From Paenibacillus sp. BK033 (GTDB lineage Bacteria; Bacillota; Bacilli; Paenibacillales; Paenibacillaceae): a stretch of DNA of 64,000 nucleotides. Within the stretch, counting starts at the first letter, position 1. Every line of letters begins with the position of its first letter. A program made the position numbers and the translations under genes. The notes below the pieces were generated by a model. That model saw only the letters and a program-made list of their open reading frames with translations, did not search any database and had not been told where the DNA came from. The stretch lies in NCBI RefSeq assembly GCF_004345425.1, contig NZ_SLVP01000010.1:62001-126000 (forward strand), written 5' to 3'. Shown in pieces: positions 16,870 to 25,609 of this stretch.

Positions 16870-18448
16870 CGAGAAATTTGCGGTGGACGGCATTTGCGAA
16901 TGCAATGATTGGTCAACGCTGGGCATTGAAGCCGTGTTTACCGCCAACCATGCCGATGCCGCAAGAACAATCTTAAAGGAGCACCGCATCGATATTCTCG
17001 TCTGCGACATCGAGATGCCCGATGAGGACGGTCTGTCGCTGGTGCGCTGGGTGAAGGAGCATTCGCCGCATACCGAGTCGCTGTTCCTTACCTGCCATTC
17101 CGAGTTTGCTTACGCGAAGCAGGCGGTTAACCTCGGCAGCTTTGATTATTTGCTGAAGCCGGTCGACGGCGAGGAGCTTGTGCAGGCGGTCTCCTTAATG
17201 CTGCAGGCGGTAAGAGAAAAGGAAGAGAGCATCCAGCATCATGCCGGGTACCGCAAATACGCGGAGCTGTGGCGCAAGCAGCAGCCGCTGCTCGCGGAAC
17301 GCTTCTGGCAGGATCTGTTGTCGCGGCGTCAGCTGTCGTTCGGCGATTTTCTCGAGCGGGGGCTGCGGGATGCCCAAATCGAGCTGGAAGCAGAGGGCAG
17401 AGTCATGCCTATTCTGATCAGTATCGAGGAATGGCATAAGCCTCTTGATGCGCGGGATCAGGAGATTATGGAATACGCGGTGAAAAAAGCAGCCGGAGAG
17501 CTGTTCCTCTCGGGCTGCGCCGGGGATGTCATTACGGACCGGGGCGGCGTGATGTTCGCGATGGTCTATACGGCAGGCGCCGCCAGGTCCGCGGGCAGCT
17601 GGGTGGAGACCGGAAGACGATTTATCGAGGTATGCCGGACTTATTTCTACTGCCAGATCACCTGTTATATCGGGAAGTTTGTCAGCCTGCAGGAGGTGTC
17701 CGGGCTATGCGAAGGGCTGAAGGACAGGGAGCGTCACAATGTCAAAGAGTCGCAGTCGGTTATCGTGTACGTTCCGCAAGGCGGGGCGGCAGCGCCGCTG
17801 CTTGTGCCGGACAGCATCAACGTAACGGAATGGACGTCCTACATGCTGAACAGGGAGCGGGACAAGGTTATCTCCTTGATTAACCGGAGCGTGGATAAGC
17901 TGGAAGCCCGCCAGATTCATCAGAACCAGCTGGAGACTTACCATCTGGATACGCTGCAGGTGGTTTACGGCTTTATGCACGTAAAGGGAATCGGCCCAAG
18001 CCAAGTGCCGAACTTCCCGCTGTGGGCATCGGCTCAAATCCGCAGCTTGACCCAGTACAGGCATTGGGCGGCAAATATCGTCTCTGCCGTCATGGATGCG
18101 GCCTTTACTGCATTAGAGAGCGACAGCGTCGTTCAGAAGTCGATTCAATATATGAAAGAGAATGTGGAGGAGGACATCTCCCGCGAGGATGTGGCCGCGC
18201 ATGTCGGTCTGAACCCGGCTTATTTGTCCCGCCTGTTCAAGAAGGAGACCGGGCAGAACCTGATCGACTACCTTATTGAGACAAAGATGGTAAGAGCCAA
18301 ATATTTGCTCGATGCGACGGGAATGACGGTCAGCGCGATTGCGCAGCAAGTCGGTTACTCGAACTTTTCCCATTTTACAAAGATGTTCAAGAAGCAATAC
18401 GGCGTGAATCCGCAAGAATACCGCAATGTCACAAAACGACTAGACTGA
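16838..18448 (+). CDS. YesN-type response regulator with AraC output domain
   Basis: 536 residues. The receiver domain (1-120) has acidic residues VVDDEK, the phospho-acceptor D57 in VCDIEMPDEDG and the lysine in YLLKPVDG. A linker of about 300 residues is followed by an AraC-type double helix-turn-helix (SREDVAAHVGLNPAYLSRLFKKETGQN ... AIAQQVGYSNFSHFTKMFKKQYGVNPQEY). AAGGAG lies at 16828-16833, so ATG 16838 or ATG 16844 may be used. It overlaps the kinase gene and precedes the importer genes, which it most likely activates. Confidence 0.93.
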   Translation: MNMARMLVVDDEKFAVDGICECNDWSTLGIEAVFTANHADAARTILKEHRIDILVCDIEMPDEDGLSLVRWVKEHSPHTESLFLTCHSEFAYAKQAVNLGSFDYLLKPVDGEELVQAVSLMLQAVREKEESIQHHAGYRKYAELWRKQQPLLAERFWQDLLSRRQLSFGDFLERGLRDAQIELEAEGRVMPILISIEEWHKPLDARDQEIMEYAVKKAAGELFLSGCAGDVITDRGGVMFAMVYTAGAARSAGSWVETGRRFIEVCRTYFYCQITCYIGKFVSLQEVSGLCEGLKDRERHNVKESQSVIVYVPQGGAAAPLLVPDSINVTEWTSYMLNRERDKVISLINRSVDKLEARQIHQNQLETYHLDTLQVVYGFMHVKGIGPSQVPNFPLWASAQIRSLTQYRHWAANIVSAVMDAAFTALESDSVVQKSIQYMKENVEEDISREDVAAHVGLNPAYLSRLFKKETGQNLIDYLIETKMVRAKYLLDATGMTVSAIAQQVGYSNFSHFTKMFKKQYGVNPQEYRNVTKRLD

Positions 18449-18523
18449 GGTTACAAAAACGGTAGGGGGGTCAACCGGGCGGCCGTATACTTAGGACATA
18501 CAAACAACAAGAAGGTGAAACAC

Positions 18524-19438
18524 ATGCCCGTGCTGCGACGGCTGCTGAAGCATCGCGCTTTGATTATTCTCGCGTTACCCGGGATTGTCATGCTTTTTAT
18601 CAACAACTATCTTCCGATGTTCGGCATATTCCTGGCGTTTAAGGATCTGAATTACACGAAAGGCGTATGGGGCAGCGATTGGGTAGGCTTGCGAAACTTC
18701 AAGTTTCTGTTCGCCTCGAGCGACGCGTGGATGATTATCAAGCATACGATTTTGTACAATGCGGCGTTTCTGGTCATCAACACGGCATTCGCCGTGCTGC
18801 TCGCGATTCTGCTCAACGAAGTGAGGAGAAAGGTCCTTTCGAAGTTTTTCCAAAGCGCGGCCATTCTTCCGAACTTCGTCTCGATGGTTATCGTTGGTTA
18901 CCTCGTCTACGGCTTCCTCAATCCGGAGCTTGGATTCATTAACAAATCGATACTCGAGCCGATGGGCAAAGAGACGATTGCCTGGTACGCGGAGCCGAAA
19001 TATTGGCCGTATATCCTTACGATCGTCAATACGTGGAAAACGGTCGGTTACTCCGCCATCGTCTATTTGGCGGCGATCGTTGGCATCGACCAGGAGTATT
19101 ACGAAGCGGCCCGAATAGACGGAGCGAGCAAATGGAAGCAGATGACCGCCATTACCGTTCCGCTTATCACGCCGGTCATTATTATTCTGACGCTGCTTGC
19201 GGTAGGCCGGATCTTTAATGCGGACTTTGGCTTGTTCTATCAAGCAACGATGGCTTCGGGGATGCTGAAGGAAACAACCGAGGTTATCGATACCTACGTC
19301 TACAACGCTTTGCTGGTAACCGGCGATACGGGGCTCGCATCGTCCGCAGGTCTTCTTCAATCGGTCGTTGGCTTTGTGCTGGTCCTTACGGTCAACTATA
19401 CCGTGAAGAAATTCAGCAAAGAAAACGCGTTGTTCTAG
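18524..19438 (+). CDS. ABC sugar transporter permease (LplB type)
   Basis: 304 residues with six predicted membrane helices; start ATG 18524 with AAGG eight bases upstream (an in-frame GTG lies at 18515). The N-terminal ALPGIVMLFINNYLPMFGIFLAF and the EAA loop EAARIDGASKWKQMTAITVPLI are typical of the LplB/YtcP carbohydrate-uptake group. Partner of the next permease and the lipoprotein at 20395. No ATPase gene is present, so a shared MsmX-like ATPase is assumed. Confidence 0.92.
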   Translation: MPVLRRLLKHRALIILALPGIVMLFINNYLPMFGIFLAFKDLNYTKGVWGSDWVGLRNFKFLFASSDAWMIIKHTILYNAAFLVINTAFAVLLAILLNEVRRKVLSKFFQSAAILPNFVSMVIVGYLVYGFLNPELGFINKSILEPMGKETIAWYAEPKYWPYILTIVNTWKTVGYSAIVYLAAIVGIDQEYYEAARIDGASKWKQMTAITVPLITPVIIILTLLAVGRIFNADFGLFYQATMASGMLKETTEVIDTYVYNALLVTGDTGLASSAGLLQSVVGFVLVLTVNYTVKKFSKENALF

Positions 19439-19448
19439 GGGGCTAAGC

Positions 19449-20330
19449 ATGAAGACGAAGAATCGCACCAACCCGTTTATCCTTTTGTTCCTGACCTTGT
19501 TCAGCTTGTCTTGCCTAATCCCGTTCTGGCTTGTTTTTATGGTATCGGTGACCAATGAAAACGATCTGACGCGAAACGGCTACACGTTTTGGCCCAAGCA
19601 TTTCGACTGGGCGGCCTATCGTTACCTGATCCATGATTCCGCGAATATCGCGAGGGCTTACGGGGTAACGATCACGGTTACGCTTATCGGCGTTGCGATA
19701 AGTCTGCTGATAACTTCGGCCATGGCTTACGCCTTGTCCCGAACGGAGTTTCCGTATCGGAATGCTCTAGGTTTCTATGTATTCTTCACGATGCTGTTCT
19801 CCGGCGGACTGCTGCCTTGGTATCTGGTTTATACCCGGTTCCTGCATGTGCAGGACACGCTGCTTGCGCTTATCATTCCGGGGTTAATAGGCGGCTTCAA
19901 CGTCTTTATTATCCGCACGTTCTTTACGAACAGCATTCCGCCGTCCCTCGTCGAGTCGGCCAAGATTGACGGCGCCAGCGAGTACCGGACGTACTTCAGC
20001 ATTATTTTGCCGCTGTCCCTGCCGGTTATGGCCACGATCGGGCTGTTCACGATCGTATCCTACTGGAACGACTGGTTTACCAGCCTGGTGTTTATCAATA
20101 ACGAGAAGCTGTATTCCTTGCAGTATCTGCTTAACAAAACGCTGATGAACGCTTCGTTCCTGCAAAGCATCGCGAATAAGGCTTACAGCAGCACGGCCAA
20201 CGTCACGCAGCCGCTGGAATCGATCCGGATGGCGATGGCGATGGTGGCGATCGGCCCGCTTGTGTTCGTATTCCCGTTCCTGCAGAAGTATTTCGTCAAA
20301 GGGCTGACGGTAGGCGCAGTCAAAGGCTAA
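19449..20330 (+). CDS. ABC sugar transporter permease (YtcP/LplC type)
   Basis: 293 residues, six membrane helices, with the EAA loop VESAKIDGASEYRTYFSIILPLSLPVMATI at about 160-190 and the typical end FVFPFLQKYFVKGLTVGAVKG. It follows the first permease after 10 bases with a GGGGGC site and forms the heterodimeric channel with it. The carbohydrate carried is unknown. Confidence 0.92.
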   Translation: MKTKNRTNPFILLFLTLFSLSCLIPFWLVFMVSVTNENDLTRNGYTFWPKHFDWAAYRYLIHDSANIARAYGVTITVTLIGVAISLLITSAMAYALSRTEFPYRNALGFYVFFTMLFSGGLLPWYLVYTRFLHVQDTLLALIIPGLIGGFNVFIIRTFFTNSIPPSLVESAKIDGASEYRTYFSIILPLSLPVMATIGLFTIVSYWNDWFTSLVFINNEKLYSLQYLLNKTLMNASFLQSIANKAYSSTANVTQPLESIRMAMAMVAIGPLVFVFPFLQKYFVKGLTVGAVKG

Positions 20331-20394
20331 GTCCGAACTTGCTTCGGTTTAGTATAAAGAACTTAAGCTTGATCATTTTGGGGAGGTCACACGA

Positions 20395-22002
20395 ATGAAA
20401 AGGTTTAGACAAAGCTCGCTTGTTCTTCTGACGCTTATTCTCGCGATTGTGCTTGCCGCAACGGGATGCTCGTCGACGAACAAAACCTCGAACGGCAATC
20501 AAGAAGAGAGCGCCGCTTCCGGCTCGGCGAATACTTCGGCAGAGCCGGCAAAGAGTGGCGCGAAGGCGCTTGATCCTTACGAAGTCGTCATGGTGTACCC
20601 GGATGCGCCGCAAGCCGATCTGGCCAGCGTGCAGACCGCAATGAACGATTATTTGAAGCAAACGTACCCTGATTTGAATATGACGGTGAAGCTGAACCCG
20701 ATTGACTGGGGCGCTTGGAGCGACAAGACCAATCTGATGATGGCGTCCAACGAGAAGTTCGATCTGCTGTTCACGGCCGACTGGCTGGGCTATAACCAGC
20801 AGGTATTGAAGGGCGGACTGCTTCCGCTGGATGATTTGCTTGCCCAATACGGCCCGGATATCGAGGCGGTAGAGAAGGATTACCACGAGCCCGCCAAACG
20901 CGGCGGCAAGCTGTACGGCATTCATACCCATCAGGAGCTTGGCGGCTCGCAGGGCGTTTATCTCGACAAGGCGCTGGTCGACAAATACAATATGGACTTA
21001 TCCGCGCTGAAATCCGGCAAAGTGGAAGATTTGGAGCCGCTGCTTCAAATCGTTAAAGACAAGGAGCCGGGCGTAACGCCGCTGGCGGCGCCAAGCTTCC
21101 CGCTTGAAGCTTACTATTCTTCCGGTACGCTGGACACGATCTCCAGCGTAGCGGTGGTAAACGTATTAAATACGGATCCGAATAATTATGAGGTCATTAA
21201 TTCGTTTGAGACTCCTCGTTACAAGGAGCTTGCCGACTTGACCCACAAATGGTTCAAAGCGGGCTTTATCAATAAGGACGCATTAACTCCGGGGCTTGAT
21301 GCGTGGAAGAAAATTCAGGCCGGCAAAGCGTTTGCCCTTGTAGGCGACATGGAGATTCTGGCCAACATGGAGATCGGCGCGGTATCGAAAGCGCCTAACG
21401 CCTCCATTAAAGCCGGCCGTGAAATGATCCAAATCCCGTTAAACGTCGACAGACTGCAAACCGGCAAGATGACGGCAACGATGCAGGCCATCTCCAAAAC
21501 GTCGAAGGACCCTGCCCGCGCGATGATGCTGCTGAACCTGTTCTTTAAGGACCAAAAGCTCCTCACGCTGTTCAACTTCGGCGTAGAAGGCAAGCATTAC
21601 ATTATGAAGAATGGACAAATCGCGCTGCCTGAAGGCAAAACGACGAACGACACCGGCTTCTATCACGATATTATGTGGCAGATCGGCAACCAGATGCTGA
21701 ACTATACCCGCGAAGGCGAAGACCCGAACAAATATCGGAACTACGAGAAGTTCAACGAGATGGTATCGAGCCGTCCGGCCCGCACGTTTGGCTTTATCTT
21801 TGATCCGGAGCCGGTGAAGAACGAGATTATCGCCATCGACAATGCCAACAAGGCTTTTGTTGACGGACTGAAATCCGGCCAGCTGGATCCGGAGGAGAAC
21901 ATTCCGAAGCTGCTCGGGAAGCAAAAAGCGGCAGGCGCGGACAAAGTCATCGCCGAAGCGCAAAAACAGCTTGACGCTTGGCGCGCGGCAAACGGCAAAT
22001 AA
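20395..22002 (+). CDS. Extracellular solute-binding lipoprotein (LplA type)
   Basis: 535 residues. Lipoprotein signal: basic start, hydrophobic core LVLLTLILAIVLAA and cysteine at about residue 24 (AATGCSS), then a low-complexity Ser/Asn/Ala linker. The mature part is a long type-1 sugar-binding protein of the class that goes with LplB/YtcP permeases and YesMN systems (about 500 residues, longer than the usual 420). GGGGAGG precedes the ATG. Last gene of the importer operon; a strong terminator follows. Confidence 0.9.
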   Translation: MKRFRQSSLVLLTLILAIVLAATGCSSTNKTSNGNQEESAASGSANTSAEPAKSGAKALDPYEVVMVYPDAPQADLASVQTAMNDYLKQTYPDLNMTVKLNPIDWGAWSDKTNLMMASNEKFDLLFTADWLGYNQQVLKGGLLPLDDLLAQYGPDIEAVEKDYHEPAKRGGKLYGIHTHQELGGSQGVYLDKALVDKYNMDLSALKSGKVEDLEPLLQIVKDKEPGVTPLAAPSFPLEAYYSSGTLDTISSVAVVNVLNTDPNNYEVINSFETPRYKELADLTHKWFKAGFINKDALTPGLDAWKKIQAGKAFALVGDMEILANMEIGAVSKAPNASIKAGREMIQIPLNVDRLQTGKMTATMQAISKTSKDPARAMMLLNLFFKDQKLLTLFNFGVEGKHYIMKNGQIALPEGKTTNDTGFYHDIMWQIGNQMLNYTREGEDPNKYRNYEKFNEMVSSRPARTFGFIFDPEPVKNEIIAIDNANKAFVDGLKSGQLDPEENIPKLLGKQKAAGADKVIAEAQKQLDAWRAANGK

Positions 22003-22018
22003 GCGGCAACACGAAGGC

Positions 22019-22057
22019 AAGGGTATAATCCACAGCGGTTATACCCTTCTTTTTTTA
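22019..22057 (+). terminator. Rho-independent terminator
   Basis: AAGGGTATAA (22019-22028) pairs with TTATACCCTT (22039-22048) followed by CTTTTTTT. Ends the importer operon. Confidence 0.9.
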
Positions 22058-22143
22058 GGATTATCAAAGGATCTGCTAAGGTATGTTTATATCCCTTTAT
22101 GCTATAGTTTAGAGGAATGGAAGATGAAGGAGGAGATTGCGGG

Positions 22144-22839
22144 ATGAATATTCTGATCACGGGAGCCAATAGGGGTCTGGGTTACGAGATGGCGGCCGAA
22201 GCGCTGGAGCGCGGCCATCATGTTCTTGCGGGCGTGCGCGATACCGCCGGGCAAGGCAGGCTTGCCGAGCTTGCCAAGCAATACGGCGAGCGGCTGGAGC
22301 TTGTACGGCTGGATGTTACGGATGAAGCGGAAGTGGCCGCGTTAGCGGGGACATTGCGGGAGCAAGGAAAAGCAATCGGAGCAATCGTTAATAATGCCGC
22401 CATTCTCGTCGAACGCAATACCGCGATAGAAGAGCTGAATATCGAGGAAGTCGCTAAAACCTTCGATATCAATCTGTTCGGGCCCATGCGGGTCGTGAAG
22501 CATTTCCTTCCTCTGGTAACGGAAAAGCAAGGTGCCATCATCAATATTTCCTCCGAAGCTGGCAGCATCTCGAATGCCTATGCGGGAGATTACCCGTACG
22601 GCATCTCGAAGACGGCGCTGAATATGTTCACGCAGCAGCTGCTGTCTGCCGTGAAGGAGCGGGGCATTCAGGTGTTTAGCGTGCATCCGGGCTGGATGAA
22701 GACGGACATGGGCGGGGAAAATGCGCCTACCGATCCGCGCCAAAGCGCGAAGGGGATCCTTGCGATGATCGAGGGGCGGCTCGTGCCGAAAGGCAGGTTT
22801 AATTTCGTGGATTATACAGGCAGGGAAATGCCAATCTAG
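22144..22839 (+). CDS. Short-chain dehydrogenase/reductase
   Basis: 231 residues from ATG 22144 with AAGGAGGAG upstream. Classical SDR motifs: TGANRGLG (nucleotide binding, residues 7-14), NNAAIL, serine in ISSEAGS, and YGISK as the YxxxK catalytic pair. It would carry out an NAD(P)-dependent oxidation or reduction of an unknown substrate. It stands alone between two terminators. Confidence 0.92.
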   Translation: MNILITGANRGLGYEMAAEALERGHHVLAGVRDTAGQGRLAELAKQYGERLELVRLDVTDEAEVAALAGTLREQGKAIGAIVNNAAILVERNTAIEELNIEEVAKTFDINLFGPMRVVKHFLPLVTEKQGAIINISSEAGSISNAYAGDYPYGISKTALNMFTQQLLSAVKERGIQVFSVHPGWMKTDMGGENAPTDPRQSAKGILAMIEGRLVPKGRFNFVDYTGREMPI

Positions 22840-22874
22840 CAACGTATACTAGCAACGTCTATACTTAATCGAGC

Positions 22875-22909
22875 AAGCCTGTCTCCTGATTGGGAGGACA
22901 GGCTTTTTT
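22875..22909 (+). terminator. Rho-independent terminator
   Basis: AAGCCTGTC-TCC pairs with GGA-GGACAGGCTT, followed by six T's. Ends the SDR transcript. Confidence 0.85.
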
Positions 22910-22929
22910 GTGTTGTCGTTATTTTGCAG

Positions 22930-22941
22930 TTGACATGTCAA
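22930..22941. promoter_or_regulatory. Palindrome TTGACATGTCAA
   Basis: A perfect 12-bp palindrome just upstream of the promoter of the GntR/LacI-hybrid gene. Possible operator; no partner copy was seen at other promoters. Confidence 0.35.
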
Positions 22942-22947
22942 TTCATC

Positions 22948-22976
22948 TTGGCAAATAACATATATCATGATATATT
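22948..22976 (+). promoter_or_regulatory. Promoter of the GntR-type gene with embedded dyad
   Basis: TTGGCA (22948-22953), 17 bases, TATATT (22971-22976). The spacer and -10 hold a perfect 16-bp palindrome centred on TC-ATGA (ATATATCATGATATAT, 22960-22975). The spacer contains TAACATAT-CATG, also found between the -35 and -10 boxes of the GH125 operon promoter at 25517. Confidence 0.6.
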
Positions 22977-23023
22977 GTTATATAATAAACACTTGTCAGA
23001 GGGAAGACGGGGGAACGAACAGG

Positions 23024-24175
23024 ATGAACGAATCATCGAAACCGATGTATGAACGGATTTTCGAAGCGCTCCGCGAAGACATCATAGAGAAGAAATACGT
23101 ACCGGGCGACCGGGTTCCTTCGGAGAAGGAGCTTGGCGACGAATACCATGTCAGCCGGATTACGAGCAAGAAGGCGCTGGAGCTGCTGGCCAATGAAGGC
23201 TTCATTATCCGGCAGCCGGGGCGCGGCTCCTTCGTCTCCGATCAGCCGGCGCCGCAGCCGAAGCAGCCGGCAGCAACGGTGGCGCAGACCCAGAAGACGC
23301 GCAAGGAAGACGGCAAGCTGCTGATTGGCCTCGTGATTACCGACTTTGCGGACAGCTACGGCAACGGACTGATTTACGGCATGGAGGAAGCGTCCCGCGA
23401 GCATAACTGCTACCTGGTTCTCCGGCGCACGTTCGGCATGCCTGCCCTCGAGGAGGAAGCGATCAAGGGACTGCTGGAGCTTGGCGTGGACGGACTCATT
23501 ATTTTTCCGGCGCAGGGCGAATACTTTAATGCCGAAATCTTGAAGCTGGTTATTAACCAGTTCCCGTTTGTGCTCGTCGACCGCCATTTGAAGGGCATAT
23601 CGGCCAGCTCCATTGCAACGGACAACGTAGGCGCGGCCAAAGACGGAACGAACCACTTGTTTGAGCTTGGACATAAATCGATTGCCTTTCTGACGCCTCC
23701 GCCGGTGGATACTACCGCTATCGAGGAGCGGATCGAAGGGTTTATTCAAGCCCATGCGGAGAAGGGGATTGTTGTTGACCGGGAGATCTGGATGGAGAAT
23801 ATTACGTCCACGCTTCCGAAGCATAATACGGAGGAGAACAAGCAGGAGGATATTCAGAAGCTGATCACCCATCTGAACAAGCACCCGCAGATTACGGCGC
23901 TGTTTGCGACGGAATTCAATATCGGACAGATTGCCTTTCAAGCGGTGCAGCAGATGGGCAAGTCCGTGCCTGAGGACTATTCGATCGTCTGCTTCGACTG
24001 CCCGGAGACCAATGGACGTTACCCGTTCACCCATCTGAGCCAGAATCAGCATGAGATGGGGCGCGTTGCTTTCGAGAACGTGCTTAAGCTTTGGGCCGGG
24101 CAATCCGTACCGAATAAAATTTTGCTGGATGCTTCGCTTGTTGTCAGCGACTCGACAGGTCCGGCCCACTCCTAG
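23024..24175 (+). CDS. GntR-HTH / LacI-type effector domain regulator
   Basis: 383 residues from ATG 23024. Residues 1-75 are a GntR winged helix-turn-helix (MYERIFEALREDIIEKKYVPG, PSEKELGDEYHVSRITSKKAL, GRGSFVSDQ). After a Pro/Gln linker comes a LacI-type periplasmic-binding effector domain (GLVITDFADSYGNGLIYGMEEAS ... DYSIVCFDCPETN). This is the AraR-like architecture used for sugar-responsive repressors. The mannan operon starts 1.4 kb downstream beyond two membrane-protein genes and shares a promoter element with this gene, so control of both is inferred. A terminator follows. Confidence 0.9.
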   Translation: MNESSKPMYERIFEALREDIIEKKYVPGDRVPSEKELGDEYHVSRITSKKALELLANEGFIIRQPGRGSFVSDQPAPQPKQPAATVAQTQKTRKEDGKLLIGLVITDFADSYGNGLIYGMEEASREHNCYLVLRRTFGMPALEEEAIKGLLELGVDGLIIFPAQGEYFNAEILKLVINQFPFVLVDRHLKGISASSIATDNVGAAKDGTNHLFELGHKSIAFLTPPPVDTTAIEERIEGFIQAHAEKGIVVDREIWMENITSTLPKHNTEENKQEDIQKLITHLNKHPQITALFATEFNIGQIAFQAVQQMGKSVPEDYSIVCFDCPETNGRYPFTHLSQNQHEMGRVAFENVLKLWAGQSVPNKILLDASLVVSDSTGPAHS

Positions 24176-24189
24176 TTTCGGCGTATGCG

Positions 24190-24216
24190 AAAGCCTCCTT
24201 TGCGGAGGCTTTTTTA
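24190..24216 (+). terminator. Rho-independent terminator
   Basis: AAAGCCTCC, loop TTTGC, GGAGGCTTT then T's. Ends the GntR-type gene. Confidence 0.88.
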
Positions 24217-24302
24217 TTTGCGCTTTTTTCATGGCGGACAAGGAAAAAGGCGAATAACAAAATAAGGTTGGCGCACAATATTTTTGCAGGGAGTTGAGGA
24301 AC

Positions 24303-24857
24303 GTGGAGAAAGAGAAGGTCAAGGACCTGATCGATGAAAATAATTATCAAGTCGAAAGGCTGCTTGACCAAAAAGTCCAAATCTGGTCAGAGTACGTGGT
24401 TTTCTCGGGAATATGGTGGTTTGGGGTTGCCTTAAGCACCCTGCCCTGGGTACTGTGGTTCGTGCTGCGGAACAGGCAAAGCTCGGACCGTATTCAATAT
24501 GCCGGATTCATGTCCTCGATCGTGTCCCTGACGCTGGATGTGCTTGGGGATCAATATGGATTATGGCATTACCGGTTTAACGTGATTCCGCTGATTCCGA
24601 CCTACTTCCCTTGGGACGTGACTTTGATGCCTGTGGGCATCATGTTCTTGCTGCAGTTCAAGCCCACCGGAAGCCCGTTCTTGAAAGCCATCCTATTCGC
24701 ATTCCTAACCTCTTACGTTGCGGAGCCTATTTTTCATTGGATTGGTATATATGAGCCGCTCAAGTGGAGATATACTTACTCCTTTCCGATCCAGATGGGC
24801 ATTTATTTATTGGCTCACTACTTCAGCCGCCGTAAAAACTTTCAAGAGCTGACATAA
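24303..24857 (+). CDS. CBO0543 family membrane protein
   Basis: 184 residues from GTG 24303 (GCAGGGAG nine bases upstream; a TTG at 24294 is an alternative). About five hydrophobic helices with the recurring motif LDVLGDQYGLWHYRFNVIPLIPTYFPWD and FPIQMGIYLLAHYF, recognised as the CBO0543 group of Bacillota integral membrane proteins. Function is not known. A related gene follows after 27 bases. Confidence 0.7.
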   Translation: MEKEKVKDLIDENNYQVERLLDQKVQIWSEYVVFSGIWWFGVALSTLPWVLWFVLRNRQSSDRIQYAGFMSSIVSLTLDVLGDQYGLWHYRFNVIPLIPTYFPWDVTLMPVGIMFLLQFKPTGSPFLKAILFAFLTSYVAEPIFHWIGIYEPLKWRYTYSFPIQMGIYLLAHYFSRRKNFQELT

Positions 24858-24884
24858 GCTCGACTACAAAGAGGGGCAATCGAT

Positions 24885-25403
24885 GTGCATTTGATTCTGG
24901 GGGTTATAACCGTACTCGCAGCGTGGAGATACGGGGATTGGCGGCATTGGCAAAGGTACCATCCTACGATGATGTTTATTGTCATCGGCAATCTGCTCTA
25001 TAATTTTCTGACAGCCGGCCACTTCCTATGGCAGCTGAAGCCGGACTTTTTTCCTAACCATAGCTTGACCGAAATGGTATACACCTTTGTCGTATTCCCC
25101 GCAACGGCGTTGATGTTCATCTCGAATTATCCTGATCGGTCTAACAAAATCGTTGGTCATTATGCAAGGTACATCGGGGTTTACATAGGGGTGGAGTGGT
25201 TATTTATGCTGACGGACCGAATCGTCTACCAGTACGGCTGGAGTCTTTATTGGTCTATCTTTTTTGACTTCACCATGTTTCCTTTGCTGTGGATCTTTCA
25301 CAGGAGGCCGCTCGTTGCCTACGGAATCACGTTTCTGTTATGCCTGTTCTATATCTGGTATTTCAAGATCCCGGTTAATGTTCCCGTCGAACAAAGAAAT
25401 TAA
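24885..25403 (+). CDS. CBO0543 family membrane protein (second copy)
   Basis: 172 residues from GTG 24885; GAGGGG is eight bases upstream and an ATG two bases earlier is out of frame. Five hydrophobic helices; opening WRYGDWRHWQRYHPTMMFIVIGNLLYN and TDRIVYQYGWSLYWSIFFDF match the same family as the preceding gene. The two probably act together, perhaps as a heteromer. No function can be assigned. Confidence 0.7.
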   Translation: MHLILGVITVLAAWRYGDWRHWQRYHPTMMFIVIGNLLYNFLTAGHFLWQLKPDFFPNHSLTEMVYTFVVFPATALMFISNYPDRSNKIVGHYARYIGVYIGVEWLFMLTDRIVYQYGWSLYWSIFFDFTMFPLLWIFHRRPLVAYGITFLLCLFYIWYFKIPVNVPVEQRN

Positions 25404-25425
25404 ATCGAACGGAAATCGCATGAAG

Positions 25426-25451
25426 AGTCTCCAGCCTGGGGGCTTTTTTTC
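25426..25451 (+). terminator. Terminator after the CBO0543 pair
   Basis: AGTCTCC (25426-25432), loop AGCCT, GGGGGCT (25438-25444) with two G-T pairs, then TTTTTTC. Confidence 0.65.
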
Positions 25452-25516
25452 TTTTGCGTCCGATAGTCCCTGTTGAATAGTATAAAGGTTGGTATAACCT
25501 TTCGAAAAAATATATA

Positions 25517-25545
25517 TTGACATAACATATGCATGCCAATATAAT
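25517..25545 (+). promoter_or_regulatory. Strong sigma-A promoter of the mannan operon
   Basis: TTGACA (25517-25522), exactly 17 bases, TATAAT (25540-25545): a consensus promoter. An imperfect dyad ATATTGACAT / ATGCCAATAT spans it, and the spacer has TAACATAT-G-CATG, shared with the GntR-type gene promoter at 22948. Such a strong promoter needs a repressor, which the dyad and the downstream cre could provide. Confidence 0.85.
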
Positions 25546-25557
25546 AGCAATATCAAA

Positions 25558-25571
25558 TGAAAGCGTTTTAT
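25558..25571 (+). promoter_or_regulatory. CcpA cre site
   Basis: TGAAAGCGTTTTAT matches the consensus TGWAARCGYTWNCW at all but one position and lies just downstream of the likely transcription start, the position for carbon catabolite repression by roadblock. Confidence 0.65.
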
Positions 25572-25609
25572 AAACAGCGTTCAAAGGAATCAAGGAGGCA
25601 CGAAAACTG

